DNA of 13,515 bases from Discostella pseudostelligera (GCA_036940085.1 JALLBK010000994.1:1-13515); one strand, 5' to 3'; positions 1 to 7,019 are shown, counted from the first letter of the stretch. Translations and numbers: made by a program. The notes: generated from the sequence alone by a model not told the origin.

Positions 1-1
1 T

Positions 2-671
2 GCTGATTTGGTCCTACCACCTGAGTTATTAGTTGATTCAATTAAACCAAGACGGGTGTGTGTTGAGGAATTGAGAGAAATTAATGGATCATTCTTGAAT
101 GCGAAACGTAGGCTGAGATCGGAGCTCGAAGATAGATTTCCTCATTGGAATTTTGATCACATCCCTGGTGAGTTACCGCAGACAACTCTGTTCACTCTTT
201 ATTTGCGACTGTTCTAATCGATGAGATGATACTATTCTTCATTGCGTTCTAGACTTCGACGACTCTTGGACCGACGAGTTAGAATCGCACGACGAATGCA
301 GCGACAGGGGCTATTGTGGGTTAATTTGGCTGATGCAACAACGCGAACAGAACATTATGGCAGTGTGTCATGGGGGCTTATTAAATTATACAATGAACTA
401 TCACTCGAGGGTGTTGCTTGCAGATAAAAGGGATATGCAGGGTTGTCAGGAACGGAGGTGCATCACCAAGCGCTTTGGTAATTGCGAGATGAGGGAGTTT
501 CGAATGGCACTAGTCTGGGATTCGGATGACTTTTCAATGTATGAAAATGATAAAGAATGTAAACAAGAGAATGGAGAGAAGAGTCGGCCAATGATAATAA
601 TGGAAGAGGTTACAATGGAGATGAACGATTCGTACGCAATGACCGAAGATGAGAATGTCAATATATTATAA
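2..671 (+). CDS. Histidine phosphatase family (phosphoglycerate-mutase-like) protein, 5'-partial, one intron
   Basis: Partial gene; the 5' end is outside the window. The coding sequence is join(<2..167, 253..671), giving 194 residues before a TAA stop. The splice GT(168)-AG(252) restores one continuous frame with the junction reading I-P|D-F-D-D-S-W. Visible family features are a VEELRE segment, a spacer of about 20 residues ending in an FPxW-type segment, a D-D-x-W stretch, and then QNIMAVCHGGLLNYTMN, which matches the second catalytic-histidine region (usually V-S-H-G/S-G) of plant- and alga-type phosphoglycerate-mutase-like proteins. NCEMREF near the C-terminus also fits the family. The N-terminal RHG motif with the phosphorylated histidine would lie upstream and cannot be checked. 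The Ser usually before the catalytic His is Cys here. The last 60 or so residues are polar and acidic, with no recognised domain. These enzymes remove phosphate from varied small molecules or proteins, so the substrate cannot be predicted. The gene is convergent with the next one, 95 bp away. Confidence 0.8.
168..252 (+). other. Intron in histidine phosphatase gene (85 bp, phase 1)
   Basis: The donor is GTGAGT and the acceptor TTCTAG. Removing it joins two frames that each carry conserved histidine-phosphatase sequence. Read through, the frame hits a stop at 215-217. Confidence 0.85.
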
Positions 672-766
672 TGAGGCTTAAGCATTTTCGACTTTTCACC
701 CGCCGTTATACCTAGATGGGTTGCAATCTCGTGATTTTCATCGCAGCGTGCACCACTTCCTAACTC

Positions 767-1606
767 CTAACTAGCTTCTGCAATCTCTTCCAACGCGCTC
801 TTCTTTTTCTTCATCGCCGCTCTTTCTCTCCGCTTGTACGTAAATGCTGGTGGATTGAAATCAGGTCGAAAGCCAACATCCTTGATCGAAACATCTCGAA
901 CAGGAACCCGTTCTGGTATTATCACGTCGTCGGCCTCTTCCTCGTCGAGCGCTGCATCTGTTGCTTCGGCCATGGTCAACGTTGGCCGATGGAAGCCCAC
1001 CTCAAGTCTCTTAGCACCCTCATTCCCCTTTGCGGCAAGCTGGGGCCACATATGCACTGCCGTCCATAGTATGAGTGATCTTTGAAGTGCCAATGATTGC
1101 TGGATTGTTGTTTCGCCCGAGGACACGACCTTTCCAGTACGGTACCAACCGGTGCTTCCTCCGCTGCCACCAGAGGATGAGTCGTCAATACCGACGTCTC
1201 CACTGGAGCCGGAGGAACAATGCCCAACCCTCACGAATACATCAGCAACTATGAAATGCTTATAATCCTCATCATCAGGGTCCCCTTGCGGTGTAATGTC
1301 AAGATTTGTAATGGATGCAAATGTATCCCACTGAGTTTCGAGTGCATATTTATCGGCAGCTACCGTCGTTTTGGCTGCGCTTGCTGATTTCGTACTGCTG
1401 CCAAAGCCACCTCCAGGACTACTGGTCTTGGTTGTTTTCTTTGCATGTAGGTGTGTTGCAGTTGGTGTCGAAGGATGATGTCCCGTCAAGCGATAGCACG
1501 CACAAGTTCGTGGAGCCGCGACGAAGGCCTTCACTTCACCAAGAGCAAGAGCGATAATGGAGATGAAGAGACAAATCGCCTTTGATGATCGAATGATGTC
1601 CACCAT
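767..1606 (-). CDS. Plastid-targeted protein of uncertain family (possibly HHL1/DUF6523-like)
   Basis: 279 residues from ATG at 1606 to TAG at 767-769. This ATG has a strong context (A at -3, G at +4) and starts a clear ER signal peptide: MVDIIRSSK, then a hydrophobic core to about residue 23, then KA|FVAAPR with cleavage between A27 and F28. Phe at +1 after Ala is the hallmark of plastid import in diatoms. A Ser/Thr/His/Lys-rich transit-like stretch follows to about residue 85, including GGGFG at 65-69. The folded part runs from W93: FIVADVFVRVGHC (118-130), a Ser/Gly-rich insertion (131-152), GWYRTGKVV (153-161), then QQSLALQRSLILWTAVHMWP (169-188) and LEVGF (201-205). The pattern of a strand, a W-Y strand, a helix with QR, then P-x-L and E-x-G-[FY] recalls HHL1/DUF6523-type thylakoid-associated proteins, but that is from memory and weak. 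An acidic stretch (214-223) and a basic tail (about 255-267) follow. The frame stays open upstream to an ATG at 1819, which would bury the signal peptide. Plastid location is fairly sure; function is not. Confidence 0.75.
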   Translation of the reverse strand: MVDIIRSSKAICLFISIIALALGEVKAFVAAPRTCACYRLTGHHPSTPTATHLHAKKTTKTSSPGGGFGSSTKSASAAKTTVAADKYALETQWDTFASITNLDITPQGDPDDEDYKHFIVADVFVRVGHCSSGSSGDVGIDDSSSGGSGGSTGWYRTGKVVSSGETTIQQSLALQRSLILWTAVHMWPQLAAKGNEGAKRLEVGFHRPTLTMAEATDAALDEEEADDVIIPERVPVRDVSIKDVGFRPDFNPPAFTYKRRERAAMKKKKSALEEIAEAS

Positions 1607-1918
1607 ACTGTTAAGGGTGCTGATTATAATAATATGATGGCACGCAGTTGATCCGATATTACCGTCTACCACTGCTCTGAGTTGTTGATGGTGGCGATGG
1701 ACAAAGACGACGTCCCGCCAAAATTGATCTGCGGCGCGCCATATTTTTGAAACGAAGTGATGACAGCAAATAATATCTACTCCTATCAAAAGAGCACACA
1801 ATCGATCTCCTCCGTTCATGCCTACGAGCAGAGACGAGTGAAGAATACACTAAAAAGTAATTAACTTATACCGACGCACATTCGAGAGAGCAGACGATGA
1901 AGTAGATACAGGCTCCGA
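1607..1918. other. Intergenic/5' region between two minus-strand genes
   Basis: 312 bp between the plastid protein start (1606) and the Rlp7 stop (1919). The reverse frame is open to 1819, but the predicted peptide there has no recognisable domain, so I treat it as 5' leader or promoter. It contains ACATTCGAGAGA at 1878-1889, one arm of an inverted repeat. No RNA gene was seen. Confidence 0.5.
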
Positions 1919-1938
1919 TTACAACATCTCTCGAATGT
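1878..1938 (-). repeat. 12-bp inverted repeat spanning the 3' end of the Rlp7 gene
   Basis: The arms are ACATTCGAGAGA (1878-1889) and TCTCTCGAATGT (1927-1938), perfectly complementary, separated by 37 bp. The right arm lies in the last codons of the Rlp7 reading frame (stop at 1919-1921) and the left arm in its 3' flank. In the minus-strand transcript this could form a stem across the stop codon. Whether it acts in 3'-end formation is unknown, and chance is possible. Confidence 0.5.
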
Positions 1939-2911
1939 AACCATTCATCAACTCGCCCTGATCCCCGTACAACTTCCCATCTTTCAATTGCAACATATTT
2001 CTTTGGAATTTACTCTTGCGCGACGTTAATCGGAATGGCCATAGAAATTTGGCCACCTTTCCAAACACATTACCACCATCGCTGTCATCCGTCGTCGTTA
2101 GCACCTGCACCAAATCTTCCACACAAATCAACCCCAACTCTTCACCCAATTGTTGTTCAATCACATTATTATCCGACAGTGGCACCCTCTTCCCCTCAAC
2201 CTTACAATGTCCACGTCGCCTCACCAAATCCGATACAGTCTCGAGACTAAGTACGCCGTACAATACGTAGGGTTCAACGAGATGGAGCATTTTGCGTGTG
2301 GAGGGATTATAGGGTAGAAACACTCCCTCGTGGACACGTCGTAGTCGGAGTGTCGAGAGGGTCTTTTTAATAGGTTTGGAGGTGGAAGCATCGGTAGGAC
2401 GGAGGAGGACGGCAAAGACACTGGAGGCACCGACCGAGTTGGCCTTGTACTGTATTTGGAGAAGATTGTTTGGGGTAGTAGTAGTGTCATCCTCCTTCAC
2501 GTTGGTGGTACTACTAGTAGAGGTACCATCGACCGATTTCGCATCGGCACCCTTCTTCTCATCATCGGCGACATCATCTGCCTCCTCATCTTTCGACGCA
2601 TCCCAAACTTTACGTTTCATAACCACCTTATCACTTGCCCGTTTCTGCATGCCCCGTTTACTCACACGACGGAACCGTATTGATCCATTGGTACGATGAC
2701 GAGATCGTGCTAGTATAGTCTCGGGCTTGATGATTTTGATTGATTTATTACTTCCAGCAGAAGCGGCGATGCTCTTCTTTCGAGAGTTGGTGGTAGTGAG
2801 GGCCGACGCGGCTCGTTTGGCTTGGAGGGCATCGAGGTCATGACGACGTTTTAGGAGGGTTTCGGGTACGAGCTGCAAATCAGAAGAAGAGGAGGATGAT
2901 GATGGATTCAT
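1919..2911 (-). CDS. RLP7: Rlp7/RPL7L1-like ribosome-biogenesis protein (uL30 family)
   Basis: 330 residues from ATG 2911 to TAA 1919-1921, with no intron. Homologues of this group act in the nucleolus in early 60S subunit assembly and pre-rRNA processing. The N-terminal motif LVPETLLKRRHDLDALQAKRA (14-34) is the conserved L7-type start, followed by a basic stretch and RFRRVSKRG (79-87). A poorly conserved acidic and Thr-rich insertion lies at about 106-136. The uL30 fold follows: LSTLRLRRVHEGVF (175-188), KMLHLVEPYVLYG (197-209), RRGHCKVEGKRVPLSDNNVI (222-241), LGLICVEDLV (249-258) and FLWPFRL (279-285). The PLSDNNVIEQQLGE form resembles the RPL7L1/Rlp7 paralogue more than cytosolic RPL7, and the divergence and acidic insert support that, but a divergent RPL7 is not excluded. 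I chose the second in-frame Met: the 24 residues before it (to 2983) are hydrophobic and not expected in this family. The gene is divergent from the PHYHD1-like gene. Confidence 0.85.
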   Translation of the reverse strand: MNPSSSSSSSDLQLVPETLLKRRHDLDALQAKRAASALTTTNSRKKSIAASAGSNKSIKIIKPETILARSRHRTNGSIRFRRVSKRGMQKRASDKVVMKRKVWDASKDEEADDVADDEKKGADAKSVDGTSTSSTTNVKEDDTTTTPNNLLQIQYKANSVGASSVFAVLLRPTDASTSKPIKKTLSTLRLRRVHEGVFLPYNPSTRKMLHLVEPYVLYGVLSLETVSDLVRRRGHCKVEGKRVPLSDNNVIEQQLGEELGLICVEDLVQVLTTTDDSDGGNVFGKVAKFLWPFRLTSRKSKFQRNMLQLKDGKLYGDQGELMNGYIREML

Positions 2912-3159
2912 TGTTGCTGTTGCGATGTCAATGGTGTTTCGCACAATGAATACGAGGAGGTAATGGGTAATACCGACGAACAATAATTAGGGGTTCATCA
3001 TCGTCGTCGGTCGGGCGTCGGCAACAGCGGAGTTTTTGGTGGTGGAGAGAAATGGGAGAAGGCCAGACACGAACATTTCGCCCAATATCATAAAACTTCC
3101 CGCCTTATCTTTTGGCGCCATTTCTCATCAATTCATCTGTATCCAATCGACGATCGACG
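2912..3159. promoter_or_regulatory. Divergent promoter region, Rlp7-like (-) and PHYHD1-like (+)
   Basis: 248 bp separate the two start codons. The region contains a GTC/GTCG-rich tract at about 2998-3021, CCAAT at 3082-3086 and 3143-3147, TTCCCGCC at 3097-3104 and TTTTGGCGCCA at 3110-3120. No TATA box is obvious. It must hold the promoters of both genes, given their orientation. Individual sites are motif matches only. Confidence 0.6.
3097..3120 (+). promoter_or_regulatory. Pair of E2F/DP-like motifs
   Basis: TTCCCGCC (3097-3104) and TTTTGGCGCCA (3110-3120) both fit the E2F consensus TTTSSCGC or its relaxed form. They start 13 bp apart, 40-63 bp upstream of the PHYHD1-like ATG and about 190-210 bp upstream of the Rlp7 ATG. 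E2F/DP control of growth genes is known in plants and algae; binding here is inference. Confidence 0.4.
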
Positions 3160-4494
3160 ATGATGAGATCGGCGGCCTCGTACAAATCATGGGCCCGAGG
3201 ACAATGCTTCACGCCATCGTCGTCGGGGACCAATGACGGATTCAAAGTCGACGACAGCAGCAGTGGTGGTGGCGGCGGCTGCGGCAGCAGCGGTAGTGAC
3301 GACAACTCCTTCTTCTGCCCTTCTGAGCGATGTCGCGATTTCGACACAGTCGGTTACATTCATCTACCCCAATTCGTCTCATCCAATGTGGTTGCATCAA
3401 TGAAAATGACAATGGAACAATTGGTAAATGATGAATGGATGACATCCTCCTCATCTACCTCTCCATCATCATCAGCAGCATCATCAGCAGCAGTGGAGAC
3501 ATTTCGCACCGACGACAAACAAGTCGATGCCCAGGGTCGTTCCGATTATTTTCTCGATAGTGCCACCAAGATACATTACTTTGCGGAACCTTACGCTGTA
3601 CACACCGACGAAAACAATGACAGTACTACTTTGAAAGAGGAATATCGATGCAATAAAGTTACAGCATTGAATAAGGCAGGACATGGTTTGCATTTACGAC
3701 CGGGAATTTTTCATGAATATACTACCTCGACACAAATATCCACATTGTTGCGTGAATTGGGATATGTGGATCCGGTAATACCCCAAAGCATGTACATTTT
3801 CAAACAGGGGCGTAGATCAACAACAACAACAACTACTGATGATGAGGATGATGCAGATCTTGATGGGGATGATGGAGCAGGAGGAGTCGTAACGTCTCAT
3901 CAAGATTCGACATTCCTATTCACCACACCACGGCAATCCTGCATTGGATTATGGCTAGCATTGGATGATGCTACAATAAATAATGGATGTTTGTGGGTCC
4001 GACCGGGGAGTCATGATGAGGGGATACGACGACAGTTTGTGCGTAATCCAAAGCATTTTGGTAGTTCATTGGACTACCAACATGGGAAGAATCACAATGA
4101 GGACAAGGACGATGATGCGGGGAATTGTGTCGAGCCGCAAATGATATTTCGGGATCTATCGACAACTACTACCAATAACGACGAGAGCACTACTACCGAC
4201 GAAACACAACGAAACGACAATGCAGTACCTTGGGAGGGGAAACTTCCAGAGAATTCACTTCCCATACCAGAATGTATAGGATTGTACAAAGCTGGGTTTG
4301 TACCATTGCCGTGCAAAGCAGGGGATTTGTTAGTCTTTGCGGGAGCATTGGATCATTTGAGTTTGGCCAATTACACATCAAAGGCGCGACATACGTTTCA
4401 ACTCCATTGTGTGGAGGGAGAGGGTGGTGGTGTCGTGTGGTCGAAAGAGAATTGGCTGCAATACCCAAATGGTGTTCCGTTCATGAAACTTTGA
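3160..4494 (+). CDS. PHYHD1: Phytanoyl-CoA dioxygenase family protein, PHYHD1-like
   Basis: 444 residues from ATG 3160 (A at -3) to TGA 4492-4494, with no intron. A non-haem Fe(II)/2-oxoglutarate-dependent dioxygenase. Numbering from this Met, the conserved blocks are GYIHLPQFV (65-73), NKVTALNKAGHGLH (165-178), QSMYIFKQ (209-216), SHQDSTFLFT (246-255) with iron ligands H247 and D249, LWLALDDAT and NGCLWVRPGSH (275-285), then AGDLLVFAGALDHLSLAN with distal iron ligand H399, R410 as probable 2-oxoglutarate binder, and WSKENWLQY (427-435). Order and spacing closely follow animal PHYHD1, whose physiological substrate is unknown. The protein is longer than human PHYHD1 because of a Gly/Ser N-terminal region, a Ser/Ala-rich stretch (about 95-112), a Thr6-acidic insert (221-238) between YIFKQ and the HxD loop, and an acidic/Thr insert (about 308-355). 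The N-terminus (MMRSAASYKSWARG) could be a weak mitochondrial presequence, but this is not certain. Confidence 0.9.
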   Translation: MMRSAASYKSWARGQCFTPSSSGTNDGFKVDDSSSGGGGGCGSSGSDDNSFFCPSERCRDFDTVGYIHLPQFVSSNVVASMKMTMEQLVNDEWMTSSSSTSPSSSAASSAAVETFRTDDKQVDAQGRSDYFLDSATKIHYFAEPYAVHTDENNDSTTLKEEYRCNKVTALNKAGHGLHLRPGIFHEYTTSTQISTLLRELGYVDPVIPQSMYIFKQGRRSTTTTTTDDEDDADLDGDDGAGGVVTSHQDSTFLFTTPRQSCIGLWLALDDATINNGCLWVRPGSHDEGIRRQFVRNPKHFGSSLDYQHGKNHNEDKDDDAGNCVEPQMIFRDLSTTTTNNDESTTTDETQRNDNAVPWEGKLPENSLPIPECIGLYKAGFVPLPCKAGDLLVFAGALDHLSLANYTSKARHTFQLHCVEGEGGGVVWSKENWLQYPNGVPFMKL

Positions 4495-4646
4495 AATTAT
4501 TAGTAGTTGTACATATATTAGAGAGAATTAAGGTGAATGTAAGATGAAAGCCGTCTGATGATATTGTGTATGTGGTTGCAGTTACGATGCAATTAACCGA
4601 CGAGAGATATTGAGCCAAATAATCATGCTCTCCCTCATTCCTCTAG

Positions 4647-5492
4647 CTAATCCTCCTCCTCATCCACCACCTTCTTCAACACAAATGTCGTACCCTTATT
4701 CCCTCTAGAAATGCGTATCCTATCACTCAAATATGTAACATCTATCCATCCCTTGACGGCATCTCGAAATAGCGGATTTCGGAACGGCACTGGATACGGA
4801 ATGACAAGCGAACCACCGAACAAATTAAATTTCCCTTCATCAAACACAAACTTCACACGTGCATCTGGTCGTAATGGGTCCTCCTCAGCATCTTTTCCAA
4901 CCAATGATACACCGAGGATATTCAATCCTAGTACTTTCCCGGTGCCCTCTCGATCGACAAGTTCGGGAAGTGGGTAGGCGGAAGTGCTGGCCAAGGCATC
5001 GACGGACAATTCATTTTGTTCATTGAATTTTACAATCTGACGAACGATCAACCGTTTGTTGTTGGGAGAATCATCATCATCATCACTATCTGCAAACACA
5101 ATATCCTGAAAGATATCAAATTTCGTTGTATCAACCGCCTTCCGTTGGATAGGCGAGGCAGTATCTGCATTGGTTGTTTGTAATAATCTCCATCGACCAT
5201 ATATCTGGGGTGCAATGGCCGGACGTGGAATAGACAATGAACTAGCTTCAAGTTGGGATACGAGATTGGATATTGTTTCTGAATTACCAAGTCGATTGTC
5301 TTGACCGTTCGATTCGATAGCGGCGAGTAGTCGATCTTCTAATTCGATGTCGCCGAGCAATCTCGGTTGCGATTTCGTAGGAGGAAAAATTGATGAGAGA
5401 TTGGGAACGAGGTTTTGGAATGCCGTCGCAGAGGATAGCACCGCCGCCATAGCGGCGAGTATTGGGAGGAAGGAATGCATTTTTACTGCCAT
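4647..5492 (-). CDS. Plastid fibrillin / plastid lipid-associated protein (PAP_fibrillin)
   Basis: 281 residues from ATG 5492 to TAG 4647-4649, with no intron. Fibrillins are lipocalin-like proteins of plastoglobules, thylakoids or stroma that bind lipids or quinones. The start MAVKMHSFLP opens a signal peptide with hydrophobic core to S20-S21 and the cleavage motif ATA|FQN (A24|F25), the diatom plastid signature. The internal ATG at 5480 is an alternative start that would keep the signal. The mature domain shows LEDRLLAAIE (51-60), an ISNLVSQLEA helix (74-83), YGRWRLLQTT (98-107), the equivalent of the family's G-x-W-x-L-x-Y-T-T block, a VRQIVKFNEQNELSVDA strand pair (140-156), FRNPLFRDAVKGW (227-239) and the C-terminal hallmark DVTYLSDRIRISRGNKG (241-257) with FVLKK. 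An Asp run (136-141) is a local insertion. The reverse frame stays open to an ATG at 5771, but that extension has no domain. The gene is convergent with the PHYHD1-like gene (152 bp apart) and divergent from the carrier gene. Confidence 0.9.
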   Translation of the reverse strand: MAVKMHSFLPILAAMAAVLSSATAFQNLVPNLSSIFPPTKSQPRLLGDIELEDRLLAAIESNGQDNRLGNSETISNLVSQLEASSLSIPRPAIAPQIYGRWRLLQTTNADTASPIQRKAVDTTKFDIFQDIVFADSDDDDDSPNNKRLIVRQIVKFNEQNELSVDALASTSAYPLPELVDREGTGKVLGLNILGVSLVGKDAEEDPLRPDARVKFVFDEGKFNLFGGSLVIPYPVPFRNPLFRDAVKGWIDVTYLSDRIRISRGNKGTTFVLKKVVDEEED

Positions 5493-5929
5493 TGTAATGA
5501 ATGATGAGGAGATGAGATCGGAGAGATGGATTTTGTGTTGCTTTTTTGTGCCTCTCTTTACGTCATGACACGTCATGTGTGAATCTTTTGCCGCCACGTA
5601 CGCGCGACCTCCATCTGACGTAGGAATCTGTACAGGATCTTGTTCTTTTGCGTCCCGCCCTTTCTCGATGACGACGACGACCGACGACGACGACGGCACA
5701 AAAATAGCAGAAGGTGCTGCATCGATCATACGATACCATAATACGATAGCGTCATTGCAGGTCATTGTCATTGCATTGAATCGTTGCCCTCGTGAATCGA
5801 TTGATTGATATTACGCTCCATACCCGTGCCCAAGCCCAAGGACCGTGCACAACAACTTCGTAGGCGAGACAGAGACAGAGAGAGATAACGTTTATTTGAC
5901 AGCAGATATTATACAATTGATATTAAATA
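5493..5929. promoter_or_regulatory. Divergent promoter region, fibrillin (-) and SLC25-like carrier (+)
   Basis: 437 bp between the two ATGs. It contains a cluster of TGACGT/ACGTCA-type sites (5560-5576, 5616-5621, 5749-5754), a GAC-repeat tract (about 5668-5695) and a GA-rich tract (5866-5887) about 45-65 bp upstream of the carrier ATG. No RNA gene was seen. The reverse frame of the fibrillin gene is open through 5771, which I regard as non-coding. Confidence 0.55.
5560..5576 (+). promoter_or_regulatory. Tandem ACGTCAT (CRE/bZIP-like) sites with 10-bp period
   Basis: ACGTCAT occurs at 5560-5566 and again at 5570-5576, exactly one helical turn apart. They lie 68-84 bp upstream of the fibrillin ATG. 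TGACGT (5616-5621) and GCGTCA (5749-5754, TGACGC on the minus strand) complete the cluster. The words equal the CO2/cAMP-responsive elements described for carbonic anhydrase promoters in Phaeodactylum, bound by bZIP factors. The motif match is direct; function here is inference. Confidence 0.45.
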
Positions 5930-7019
5930 ATGAGCGCCGAACCGAAGAAGGAGCTAAGCGCTCTTGAAGTTCTCGACAAGGCAGCAAAAAGTGCCATGCG
6001 CGGAGGAACGGCGGGGGCCGTGGCCATGGGAATGAATGTTGGTGCGCTAATGTGGATGAGGACTACGGTGCGTGATGTGTGAAATTATGGAGTGGCACTG
6101 TGAAGACATCTGTAGCTATCATCTATTCCACTGCCCTGGGGAGACATGTGTCATGATTGCTCATTTCAGATTTGTCATTCATGTCACTTACTCTCCATTT
6201 CCAAGGTCAACTATCAATACAGACACGGCACATCTTTCCCCGTGGCACTACGAACACTCTATGCCGATGGTGGTGTCCTACGTTTCTACCGCGGTGTCCT
6301 CCCCGCCTTAATCCAAGGTCCTTTATCACGCTTTGGTGACACCGCCGCCAATACCGGCATGCTCACATTATTGGATTCGATTGAGTCGACGAAAGATTTA
6401 AATGTTGCATATAAGACGGTTAGTGCTAGTGTTGCCGCGGCACTCTTTCGGATTTTTCTAATGCCTGTGGTAAGTGCTGAATGAATCGAATGATCATTTG
6501 GAATATCTTTTGTTTATGTTCTCAATTAATAACAATTATAACTAATTCCAACAGGATACAGTCAAGACAACCATGCAAGTCACCGGTAAATTCTCCAATG
6601 TCGTAACCAAAGTCAAAGTCGAGGGCATACCGGCCCTCTACCATGGTAGTCTCGCCGCTGCCTCCGCCACATTCGTGGGACATTACCCCTGGTTCTTCAC
6701 ATACAATTTCCTCTCCGAGAAAATCCCAAAGCAGGACGATCAATTGAAGGAATTGGGTCGTCGTGCCATCCTTGGCTTTTGTTCCTCGGCCGTGAGTGAC
6801 ACTTGCTCCAACTCCATCCGTGTGGTGAAGGTGTACAAGCAAAGTTCGGCGGAGAAACTATCCTATCCACAGGTAGTACGGAATGTTATTTCAGAAAGTG
6901 GGATTTCGGGGTTGATGTTTCGTGGATTGGAGACGAAGATATTGGCCAATGGATTGCAGGGAATATTGTTTTCGGTAATGTGGAAGCATTTCGAGGAGGT
7001 GTTGTTTCCGAAGAAGTAA
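5930..7019 (+). CDS. Mitochondrial carrier family (SLC25-like) protein with atypical signature motifs, three exons
   Basis: join(5930..6067, 6206..6469, 6555..7019), 288 residues, TAA stop, a normal SLC25 length. The start MSAEPKKELS has AATA before the ATG, and both introns are phase 0. The fold is read as three repeats. Repeat 1: GGTAGAVAMGMN (25-36) then MWMRTTVNYQYRHG (41-54) and ALRTLYADGGVLRFYRGVLP (60-79), with GPLSRFGDTAAN (84-95) in helix 2. Repeat 2: the canonical PVDTVKTTMQ (133-142), split by intron 2 after V134, then EGIPALYHG (157-165) and HYPWFFTYN (177-185). Repeat 3: SDTCSNSIRVVKVYKQ (215-230) then SGISGLMFRGLETKIL (249-264). Only repeat 2 keeps P-x-[DE]-x-x-[KR]; repeat 1 lacks it and repeat 3 has C-S-N-S-I-R. 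Such carriers move metabolites across the inner mitochondrial (or other organelle) membrane, but the substrate cannot be inferred and the broken gate motifs make ordinary alternating transport doubtful. Confidence 0.85.
6068..6205 (+). other. Intron 1 of SLC25-like gene (138 bp, phase 0)
   Basis: The donor is GTGCGT and the acceptor CCAAG. The flanks join MWMRTT to VNYQYRHG, restoring the first carrier repeat. The length is a multiple of three, but an in-frame TGA at 6080-6082 would stop a retained product. Confidence 0.85.
6470..6554 (+). other. Intron 2 of SLC25-like gene (85 bp, phase 0)
   Basis: The donor is GTAAGT and the acceptor CAACAG, after a pyrimidine-poor, AT-rich stretch. Splicing joins LMPV to DTVKTT, completing the carrier signature. 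Confidence 0.9.

Noticed and set aside
834..1557. Plus-strand ORFs opposite the plastid protein gene (834-1085, 1315-1557)
   Set aside because: No recognisable motifs. The minus frame has a signal peptide, the Ala-Phe motif and conserved-looking blocks over its full length.
2912..2983. 24-residue hydrophobic N-terminal extension of the Rlp7-like protein
   Set aside because: It resembles a signal peptide, but a nucleolar uL30-family protein should not have one. The second Met leads straight into the conserved LVPETLLKRR start.
3112..3159. In-frame extension of the PHYHD1-like gene to 3112
   Set aside because: It starts at TTG, not ATG, within the E2F-like motif. The first in-frame ATG is 3160 with a good context.
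3001..5689. 12-mer CGTCGTCGGTCG at 3001-3012 and its complement at 5678-5689, in both divergent promoters
   Set aside because: Both lie in GTC/GAC trinucleotide tracts, so a shared 12-mer is expected by repeat slippage and is weak evidence of a common regulator.
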